Made by a program: the position numbers and the translations under genes. From contig JBLWXT010000005.1 of the NCBI GenBank assembly GCA_048267305.1, forward strand, positions 62,001-126,000: a DNA stretch of 64,000 nucleotides. The letters run 5' to 3'. Within the stretch, counting starts at the first letter, position 1. Every line of letters starts with the position of its first letter. The DNA comes from Owenweeksia sp048267305 (GTDB taxonomy: Bacteria > Bacteroidota > Bacteroidia > Flavobacteriales > Schleiferiaceae). A model generated the notes under the pieces. The model did no database searches. It was not told the origin of the DNA and saw only the letters and a program-made list of their open reading frames with translations. Positions 26,140 to 34,300 of this stretch are shown piece by piece.

Positions 26140-26892
26140 ATGAAATCATTCAATCTTTCAATACAGTTTCATAAACTTAAGTCATTAACCATGGCCGGCC
26201 TTTTAACGGTGGCTGCACTTTTAATAACTTCCTGTGAAGGTGATTACAGGTGCATACAGGGAAAGGGACACTATGAAACAAGATATTACGATTTGGGTGA
26301 GTTTAATGAACTTGCTTTTTATGGTGATGGTCAGGTTTTGGTGCGCCATGATTCTGTTCGCTCCATCAGGATAGAAGCACAAAGCAATGTGCTGAACGCC
26401 TTAGATGTTGAAGTGCGAAATAAGGAGTTACAAATTGGTAGAAAAAATTGCTTTATAGGTGCCAAAAGCATTAAGGTCTATATAAGTACTCCGAAACTTA
26501 TCGGTGCAAACCTTTCCGGTAGCGGTAGTATTGAAGGTATAGGAACTTTTCAATCGGTGGATTTTAGGGCGGATGTTTCAGGAAACGGGAGCATGGACTT
26601 TGATATTGACGTGCAAAATCTTTACTGTAATAGCTCAGGTAGCGGGGAGATGAGATTTAGAGGAAATGCGCTTTACCAGCGTCTTGATTTTTCCGGATCA
26701 GGAGAGGCCAATAACTTTGGGCTTAACACTAGCGAAACAACCGTTAGGATAAGTGGCAGTGGCGATTGTGAAGTAAGAGTGAGCGATGAGCTTGATGTGA
26801 AAATCAGCGGTAGTGGGGATGTGTATTATAAGGGCAATCCAACCATCAATTCAAAAATTTCAGGTTCGGGACGTATTGTAAATAAGAATTGA
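26140..26892 (+). CDS. DUF2807 (head GIN domain) lipoprotein
   Basis: 250 residues, signal sequence with lipobox LITSC at about 28-32. The body is a DUF2807 'putative auto-transporter adhesin, head GIN' domain: a beta-solenoid with repeated S-G-S-G turns (GSGSIEG, NGSMDFD, SGSGEMRF, SGSGEANN, SGSGDCEV, SGSGDVYY, ending ISGSGRIVNKN). Function of the family is unknown; an envelope or surface location is likely. It has its own ECF-type promoter and is convergent with the AI-2E-type permease gene with an 11-bp gap. Confidence 0.85.
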   Translation: MKSFNLSIQFHKLKSLTMAGLLTVAALLITSCEGDYRCIQGKGHYETRYYDLGEFNELAFYGDGQVLVRHDSVRSIRIEAQSNVLNALDVEVRNKELQIGRKNCFIGAKSIKVYISTPKLIGANLSGSGSIEGIGTFQSVDFRADVSGNGSMDFDIDVQNLYCNSSGSGEMRFRGNALYQRLDFSGSGEANNFGLNTSETTVRISGSGDCEVRVSDELDVKISGSGDVYYKGNPTINSKISGSGRIVNKN

Positions 26893-26903
26893 ACTTCACT
26901 CCG

Positions 26904-27944
26904 CTAAGACATTACCTTCACTATGACCTGAGTGCTTTTAAACTGTTCGAATATTATCTTCAACATAACCGTAATGGGTATGGAAAGGATAAGGCCAGCT
27001 ACTCCCCAAATGTATCCCCACAACATTAGCATTACCAATACAGTAATGGTGTTGATGCTAAAGGATTGTCCCATTAAAATTGGCTCCAGTACTCCGCCAA
27101 ATAAGACCTGTATTCCAATTAGTATTAAGGAGAAGGCAAGAAGTGATCCGGGAGCGCTGAGATCTACAAATGCAAATAGCACTAAAAAAATAGTAACTAC
27201 CACCGAACCAATCATTTGTACGTAATTGCAGGCAAAAGCAATTAAGCCCCAAAACAGGGCAAAGCTAACCCCGAAAAAATAGCAGGTAAGTCCAAAACCA
27301 AGTCCTGTAAGGAAACTAGTGAGGGTTTTTACCTGAATAAATTTCACAATGCTGTTTTCAATAGCTCGGAAAGCCCTTACCGAAGAATTTTTTTTGTTGA
27401 AGATAAGAGTACCGAATATCTGCTGAACATTCAGAGATCCCGATAGGAGCAGAATCAGGAAAAAGAGCATCATAAGTATGTTTACTACCAGCGTTTGGGC
27501 AAAGGTTATCGTATCTCCAAAGTGTTCATAAACCCATTTGGAAATTTTTTCACTGCTCATAAGGTCTTTGGCCAGGCTGCTGTCATCACTATTGGTAATT
27601 TGAATTCCCAGCATTTCCATAGCGGGTTTCCACTCAGTATGCAGCTTGGTATTGGCTTTCTCCCAAAATTGTTCCTGATCATTTACAATCTGCCGGGTAC
27701 TGAGTCTTATCAACTGAAAGGAACCAAATAATACAGCAGCCATAATTAATGTGGCCAGACTTACTGAAATAGGCTGAGGTACTTTTTTCTTATTTAGCCA
27801 ACGCATCATTGGCATAAACAGCAATGCCAGAAAAACAGCTGATATTAACGGAATAAAAATAAAGGGAAGAATCTTAAGCAGAAAAAAAGACACTATTACT
27901 GCAAAGAATATCAGCAGGCGCTTAATTATGGTGGTGTCATTCAT
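26904..27944 (-). CDS. AI-2E family transporter (PerM-like)
   Basis: 346 residues, about eight membrane helices in the AI-2E/PerM arrangement: two helix pairs at the N-terminus (LLIFFAVIVSFFLLK, LPFIFIPLISAVFLALLF), a polar extracytoplasmic stretch at about 85-150, and a C-terminal half with PILMGQSFSINTITVLVMLMLWG and WGVAGLILSIPITVMLK, the family signature. Substrates are mostly unknown; some members act as ion/proton antiporters rather than autoinducer exporters. Monocistronic. Confidence 0.88.
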   Translation of the reverse strand: MNDTTIIKRLLIFFAVIVSFFLLKILPFIFIPLISAVFLALLFMPMMRWLNKKKVPQPISVSLATLIMAAVLFGSFQLIRLSTRQIVNDQEQFWEKANTKLHTEWKPAMEMLGIQITNSDDSSLAKDLMSSEKISKWVYEHFGDTITFAQTLVVNILMMLFFLILLLSGSLNVQQIFGTLIFNKKNSSVRAFRAIENSIVKFIQVKTLTSFLTGLGFGLTCYFFGVSFALFWGLIAFACNYVQMIGSVVVTIFLVLFAFVDLSAPGSLLAFSLILIGIQVLFGGVLEPILMGQSFSINTITVLVMLMLWGYIWGVAGLILSIPITVMLKIIFEQFKSTQVIVKVMS

Positions 27945-28088
27945 ATAAAGGAGATAATGTATTAAGAACCAAATTACATCCTGTAAAGTTTATGGTATAT
28001 CAGTTTTTGTATACAAGTTTATTCAAAAGTTTAATGCCAATGTCAACTTTGGTAAAAATCACCCAAAAGAAACCATAGACATTGACGC

Positions 28089-28125
28089 AAAAAAAAAACT
28101 CCTATTGCGATAAGCGCAATAGGAG
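28089..28125 (-). terminator. Intrinsic terminator of rho
   Basis: 11-bp perfect stem CTCCTATTGCG (28099-28109) / CGCAATAGGAG (28115-28125) with a long A-run at 28089-28098, which is a T-run on the minus strand. It lies 28 bases after the rho stop, so the termination factor gene ends in a factor-independent terminator. Confidence 0.9.
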
Positions 28126-28152
28126 AGGTTCTGATTTTATAGAAGGCCGGTA

Positions 28153-29937
28153 CTATCCGTTCATGCTCACCAAAAACTCGGTGTTGTCTTTAGTACGGCT
28201 TATGCGGTCGTGTAAAAATTCCATGGCTTCCACGGGGTTCATATCTGCGAGGTGGCGTCTTAAAATCCACATGCGCTGTAATGTTTCCTTATCAAGAAGT
28301 AGGTCTTCCTTACGAGTACCAGAAGAAACAAGGTCAATAGCTGGCCATATTCTACGGTTGGCAATCTTACGATCCAACTGCATCTCCATGTTACCGGTAC
28401 CTTTAAATTCTTCAAAGATCACTTCATCCATTTTAGAGCCTGTATCAATAAGAGCCGTAGCTAAAATGGTAAGTGAACCTCCGTTTTCAATGTTACGCGC
28501 TGCACCAAAAAAGCGTTTTGGCTTGTGCAGGGCATTGGCATCCACACCACCACTTAATACCTTACCTGATGCAGGGGATACAGTGTTATAGGCTCTTGCC
28601 AAACGGGTGATGGAATCCAAAAGGATAATCACATCATGTCCACATTCCACCATACGCTTGGCTTTCTCCAAAACGATGTTGGCAACACGTACGTGGCGTT
28701 CTGCTGGTTCATCAAATGTAGATGCAACAACCTCGGCATTTACGCTACGGGCCATATCTGTAACCTCCTCCGGGCGTTCATCTATCAAAAGGATGATCAT
28801 ATAAGCCTCTGGGTGATTGGCAGCAATACCATTGGCCACCTCCTTAAGCAAGGTGGTTTTACCGGTTTTTGGCTGGGCTACAATAAGTCCACGCTGACCT
28901 TTACCAATAGGTGAGAAAAGATCGATAATACGGGTGCTTAATGTTCCGCGCTTTCCGGTAAGGTTAAATTTCTCTTCAGGAAATAGGGGAGTAAGGTGTT
29001 CAAAAGCTATGCGATCTCTCACATAGTCGGGCTCGCGGCCGTTGATCTTCTCAACTTTTACAAGTGGAAAATACTTTTCACCTTCTTTTGGCGGACGAAT
29101 CTGTCCTCGAACAGTATCTCCGGTTTTAAGTCCAAATAACTTTACCTGACTTTGAGAAAGGTAAATATCATCCGGAGAGTTGAGGTAGTTATAGTCAGAT
29201 GAGCGCAGGAAACCATAGCCATCAGGCATCATTTCCAATACACCTTCACTTACTATAATACCGTCAAATTCATACTCGCGGCCTTTTTGGTTGCGATGAT
29301 GATTTCCACCATGGGTATTTCCATGATTATCTTCTCTGCGATTATCCTTTTTACGGTTATCGTTGCGTTGATTGTCATTGCGCGGTGGACGTTCATTCTG
29401 ATTCCTTTCCGCCTGATTGCGTTCGTTTTTCTGATTTTGAGGCTGGCCCTGAGTTTCCTTTTCCTGGCTCTTGTTAGTATCATCAGCACGTTTATCAGCC
29501 GCTTCAGGCTGAGTTTTGTCGGCATTTTGATTTTTACCTGAAGGACGGGGATTGGGGCGAGCGGGGTTTATCCGTCCACTTTTATCATTTTGAGCAGGGC
29601 GACTATCGCCTTTTGCTTCCTCTTTGCGAGGCTCTCTTTTTGTGTCTTGTGGTCTTTTAGGGCGCGGAGCGGTATCCGTCTTTACTTCAGGTTTGGCTTC
29701 GGGTTTACTTTCCGGAGCTTGCTTTTCCACAGTATTTTGTGGTTTTTCTGCGGGCGCAGATGGCGTTTCCTTTTTAGCCAGGCTAGCTGTGGCTTCTGGA
29801 TTTACAGCCTGGTGATCGAGAATCTTGTATACCAATTCCTGTTTGTTCAGGGATTTATATTTTGGTAGAGCAATGGTTTCCGCAATCTCCTTCAATTCAG
29901 GTAACTTCTTACCCTTCAATTCGTTGATATCGTACAT
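28153..29937 (-). CDS. rho: Transcription termination factor Rho with long N-terminal disordered insert
   Basis: 594 residues. Rho_N SAP-like domain at 1-45 (MYDINELKGKKLPELKEIAE). About 48-225 is a low-complexity insert, first Ala/Pro/Lys/Glu-rich, then Arg/Asn/Gln/Gly-rich, with no fold. The cold-shock-like RNA-binding domain at about 226-300 starts EGVLEMMPDGYGFLR and includes DDIYLSQSQVKLF. The RecA-like ATPase has Walker A VAQPKTGKTTL at about 350-360 and Walker B DVIILLDSITRLARAYN, with the Q- and R-loops following (SGGVDANALHKPKRFFGAARN). It terminates transcripts at C-rich sites and limits antisense transcription. Such inserts are common in Bacteroidota, and in Bacteroides thetaiotaomicron the Rho insert has been linked to condensate formation; whether that holds here is inference. 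Confidence 0.97.
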   Translation of the reverse strand: MYDINELKGKKLPELKEIAETIALPKYKSLNKQELVYKILDHQAVNPEATASLAKKETPSAPAEKPQNTVEKQAPESKPEAKPEVKTDTAPRPKRPQDTKREPRKEEAKGDSRPAQNDKSGRINPARPNPRPSGKNQNADKTQPEAADKRADDTNKSQEKETQGQPQNQKNERNQAERNQNERPPRNDNQRNDNRKKDNRREDNHGNTHGGNHHRNQKGREYEFDGIIVSEGVLEMMPDGYGFLRSSDYNYLNSPDDIYLSQSQVKLFGLKTGDTVRGQIRPPKEGEKYFPLVKVEKINGREPDYVRDRIAFEHLTPLFPEEKFNLTGKRGTLSTRIIDLFSPIGKGQRGLIVAQPKTGKTTLLKEVANGIAANHPEAYMIILLIDERPEEVTDMARSVNAEVVASTFDEPAERHVRVANIVLEKAKRMVECGHDVIILLDSITRLARAYNTVSPASGKVLSGGVDANALHKPKRFFGAARNIENGGSLTILATALIDTGSKMDEVIFEEFKGTGNMEMQLDRKIANRRIWPAIDLVSSGTRKEDLLLDKETLQRMWILRRHLADMNPVEAMEFLHDRISRTKDNTEFLVSMNG

Positions 29938-30143
29938 TAAGAAAAAATTTGTGATAAATTTTATAGAACTATAAAAAAGCTGAAAGCCATTTAAGATGGA
30001 ATTATCAACTTTAAAGTCTGGGGAATTTGATTTGAGAATAACGCCATTATAAAGCGTTACGAGGCAATATTACAAATAAATATATTGTACAATGCTTCTA
30101 TCACTCAAATTTTGTGAACTTTGGCCGCAAATTAAACATACCA

Positions 30144-30548
30144 ATGATTCAACGTATTCAATCTGTATATCTATTATTGGCCGTTATTACCAGTGGCTGC
30201 GTTATTTTCTTTCTACCTCTTTTTGTGCTTACAGACTCAAACTATATGATACTTGATGATGCCATATTTACAGGCACCACGGTACTTTCCACCTTAATAT
30301 CCTTCTATAGCATTTTTCGTTTTAAGAACAGGAGGCAGCAACTGGTAAGCGGAAGAATCAACATTATTATCAATTTCATTTTCTTCGGTTTTCTCCTTTA
30401 CATGTATTTTGGAGGTTTAGCCAAAGAAGAGGCTTCCCTGGGCTTGGGTTCGTTTATGCCTTTGGTGGTGGTGGTGCTTATCACCCTTGCCAATCGTGGA
30501 ATTATGAAGGATGAAATGCTGGTACGGGCGGCTGACAGGCTGCGCTAA
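30144..30548 (+). CDS. DUF4293 four-helix membrane protein
   Basis: 134 residues from ATG 30144: the family begins with MIQRIQSVYLLLA, which starts here, so the longer GTG-initiated frame is rejected. Four hydrophobic helices (about 5-25, 45-65, 75-95, 103-123) and a short basic tail. Function unknown; the gene is conserved in Bacteroidota and is usually divergent from rho, as here. It overlaps the convergent SRPBCC-like gene by 4 bases. Confidence 0.88.
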   Translation: MIQRIQSVYLLLAVITSGCVIFFLPLFVLTDSNYMILDDAIFTGTTVLSTLISFYSIFRFKNRRQQLVSGRINIIINFIFFGFLLYMYFGGLAKEEASLGLGSFMPLVVVVLITLANRGIMKDEMLVRAADRLR

Positions 30549-31258
30549 TCCTTCAGTACTTTTTCTTCTACGCTTTTGCGGATGCTTTCGTGGAATTCAT
30601 CTATGGCTTTTTCATGAAGCCCTGGGTAAAGACGCCTATCTCTAAATTTGGACCCACTCCTGAAACGGGTGTAATGTACCACCTGAGTATAACCTTCTTC
30701 GGTAGGGTATAACTGGATATACTGCGATCCGTGCGATATGCCCGGTGCGAGGTAGCATATTTCAAAGAATTTGGCTTCATCGTCAATGCGATTAATTCTT
30801 TGTCCTACCGATATCTTTATTAATCCGCCTGCCAGTCTGAGGTTCCAAAATACCAGTTGGCCCTCTTCCATGCCGTCATAGGCATCTTCCAGGTAATAAA
30901 TCTTATCCCTTTTTTCGCCATATAACATTCCAAAGCCTACAACATCCTTCTTGTTTCCTGAGGAAGTTGGGCTCACTGTTTTATAGGCGTTCCAAACCGT
31001 TTCTATATCCGCCTTTATCAGAAAAGTCTTGGTATGAGAGCTGTAGCTGCCAGAGTCATCGCCCGGTGAATAACAGGCTACCTCAATATTTTTAAGGTCG
31101 TTTTTTGTGAAAAGGTGGTTTTGCTCTAATAAGTTGGTAAGCTTCTTAAACTGGATACGGTTAAAATTTATAGAATCGTTTTGCTTTGTTTGCCCAAACA
31201 GGGAGGCACATAGGAGAGGGGCAAGCAGCATCAAAATAAAGCGTTGTGTGTTCTTCAT
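30545..31258 (-). CDS. Secreted SRPBCC/START-like protein
   Basis: 237 residues; signal peptide ending CASLFGQ. The mature part looks like a helix-grip (START/SRPBCC) domain: a strand-rich region with FLIKADIETVWNAYKTVSPT, a Gly-rich turn, GQLVFWNLR, then YIQLYPTEEGYTQVVHYTRF and a long C-terminal helix (EKAIDEFHESIRKSVEE). Such domains bind lipids or other hydrophobic ligands. The assignment rests on predicted strand order, not on a sequence match. No operon partner. Confidence 0.5.
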   Translation of the reverse strand: MKNTQRFILMLLAPLLCASLFGQTKQNDSINFNRIQFKKLTNLLEQNHLFTKNDLKNIEVACYSPGDDSGSYSSHTKTFLIKADIETVWNAYKTVSPTSSGNKKDVVGFGMLYGEKRDKIYYLEDAYDGMEEGQLVFWNLRLAGGLIKISVGQRINRIDDEAKFFEICYLAPGISHGSQYIQLYPTEEGYTQVVHYTRFRSGSKFRDRRLYPGLHEKAIDEFHESIRKSVEEKVLKD

Positions 31259-31308
31259 ATTATTACAGAAACGGAAAAAGTGATCATGGCAAAAGTACTG
31301 CGAGCTTT

Positions 31309-34300
31309 TTAGTTGTAAACACCATTGTGTTCCACAAAGTACATATCCACTTCTCCCATATTCTTTGCGCCTATTTTACCGCGATGGATAGCACTAAACT
31401 TACCCTTCACCAGATCATAGGTGGTTTGAGAAACATTCACCTTGCCGGGCTCTGAGTTTTGCTCCATGCGGGCGGCCAGGTTTACCGTATTTCCCCAAAT
31501 GTCAAACTGGAATTTTTTTGTACCTACCACTCCCGCTACTATGGGGCCGGTATGTATACCCGCCCTGATTTCAAAAAATGTATCGCCCAAAGCTTTTCGC
31601 TGTTCTCTCATTTCCAGGGTAAAATCCCTCATGGCAATGGCTGCGTTTATCACATTTGAAGCTGTTTGGTCATTGCTTTCAGGTATGCCTCCTGCAGCCA
31701 TATAGGCATCACCAATGGTTTTTATTTTTTCGAGCCCGTACTTTACCGTTATGCTGTCAAAGGCTTTAAAGCAAAGGTCTAGCTCAGAAACCAACACTTC
31801 CGGACTAAGTGATTCTGCTATCTGTGAAAAGTTGCGTATATCTACAAATAATACTGTTACCGCATCATAGGATCGGGCGGTGGTTTTTCCAAAGTTTTTC
31901 AGTTCATCAGCGGTCTCTGCCGGCAAAATGTTGAGTAAAAGGTCATCTGACTTTTTCTTTTCTACAGCGAGTTCGTTGTTCTTTTCCACAAGTGCTGTAG
32001 TGCGCTCATTTACCTTATGCTCCATATTAGTGTACAGCATAACGTTATCTATAGATATGGCCAGCTGTGCCGTAATTGTTGAGAAAAATTCCACACGGCC
32101 CGCATCAAAGGCATTTTCTGCAAGGTTGTTTTCAAAGTATATGGCACCGAGTATATCTTCCTTGGCCATTATCGGTAAGCAACAAACCGACACCGGATGT
32201 GTATTTTGTATATATCTGTCAAAATTGTACTTGCGATCTGCGCTAAGATTGGCATTTACCAGAGGGCTTTTAGTACGGCTAACCACATTTACCACCGCCT
32301 TTGGGTACAGGTCATGCACATCACTAAAGCCTTCGGTTATCACCTTGGTATCTTTATTATTACTGTAGGCGATGGTTGAAATCTGCTCTTCTTCATTTTT
32401 TAAAATGATAACCACTTTGCCTATGCTGGCATTATTTATCATCATTCGAGTCATTGTGCCCAATAATCCCTCCAGTGTATTTTCTGATGACAACACTTGA
32501 TTGGAGTGGATAATTGTGTTAAGATCATAAGTGTTCTGGTATGCAGCAATTCCCTTGTCACGGCCTGTAAGTACATTTTTCAGGATGTCAGGGAATCGTT
32601 CTTTCAGTTGTATACACTTGCTAATAGCGCCCCAATCCTGATAGCTGCTAAAGGCCTTTTTAAGCATTAAGTGGCCGAATTCCTCCTTGCCGGTATTGAT
32701 CAGGAAATAGGCAAAATGCTCACGTGCCAGGGCTTCTTCATGCACAAAGCCCGATGATTGGGCATGGGCGATAGATTCCATAAAAAGCTTTGAGGCTGCT
32801 TCATCCTTACCTCTATAAACCGACTCCATGGCCTTAACCAGGCTAAGTTTATTGGCATAATTATGGGGAGCGCCCTGGGTAATGGAGCTTAGTAGTTTAA
32901 TATTTCTGGCTATCAGCTTTTCTATCTTGGATTTGGATAGCTGAGAACTTTTGGCATTTAGTTGCATCAATGCCGAGAGGCTGCTAATCAGCACAAAATT
33001 AGGATAGGTGATTTGCCATGGGGTGGTTTCATCCGCATAGCTTATGGCCTGTAAATAGTGCGTTTCCGCCTGGCGGTAGTCATTAAAAATGAAGGCCAAT
33101 GCCATTTTATAATAGTAAAACTCAAAGGCAGTGGCACTGTCGTTTAGGGTTGCCATTTTTTCAATGGTAATCCTCTCATACTCCGCATCTTTTAAAACTG
33201 TTGGATTTTCACTTTCCCCGGCCAGGGATTTTGAAAACAACCGTTGATTCTCAAAGGTAAAATGAACCATTTCCTGCCCCATGTTTAGAAGGGTAATTCC
33301 ATCTTCCTCCATTGTGCTGGCCAGTTCATCCAATGGTTCTCCTGTTTGAAGCTTTATTGCACTCTGAAATGAAAGCGCAAATGCCGCATAAAACAAGTCA
33401 CCCGTTTGCCGGCCAATTATGTAGGCCTGCTTTAGCTGTGGTAATGATTCTATGAGGCTGTCCTTCCAATAGGATAAAAAGGCATAGAAGATTACTTTGA
33501 CCTTGGTTTTTACCACCTTGGCATCAAGCTTTTCGGCCAGTTCCATGCCCATTTTCCCAAAGCGATATCCCTTTTCCAAATCCCCCATAAAGGCAATCAG
33601 CGCAAAGCCATAGGAGGCATAGGAATTTGGGGAGTAAATAGAGTTGCCATACTTCAACGACAGCTTAACCTGCCTGAAAAATATGATGGGTAAAATATCC
33701 GTTGCATAGCCATATATACTTATGGTGGCCATTACCGTGAGTTTAACAAAAGCCTTGGCACGTTCATCCTCCATCATGGGGAGGTTGGGAATGTCTTCAA
33801 TTTTTTTGTTTCGAAGTTGCCACTTTACCTGGGCAAACTCCTTTAGGATGGTAAGCTTACTGGGGTTGCGTTTAATACCGTATCCAATTTCATCCAGAGC
33901 TATTAGGAGATAGTCTATGGTTTCGCTAAACTGATGTGTTTCGCTCAGATGGTTGAGCATTATTTCGTGAGCTCTAAGCCTGTCATTTATGCTTTTGGCC
34001 TTGCTAAGGGTAATTTCAATCCAGCGTTCTGCATCTTCGCGCTCACCCAGCATCATTCCTGCCTCAGCTGCCTCGTGATGCAATCTTAAGGTGGATTTGT
34101 AATGATTGTTCCAGTCTGATTCATTGACGTTGTTAATGGCTTCCTTAAAAAAGTCATGTGCTAACTGAAACGAGGCATTTTTCTTTGCCTCCAGTCCAAC
34201 TTTGAGGTTTAGGTCAATTACATATTGCCGATCTTCAATGATATGATAGTCTTTTCCCAGGTTAAAATGTCGGGCCAGTTCAAACAGATCCAACATTTCC

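Noticed and set aside
29287..29868. Hydrophobic antisense ORFs opposite rho
   Set aside because: They are the complement of the Arg/Asn-rich low-complexity insert; composition explains the open frame.
30114..30143. GTG-started extension of the DUF4293 protein
   Set aside because: The family begins at MIQRIQ, which is ATG 30144.
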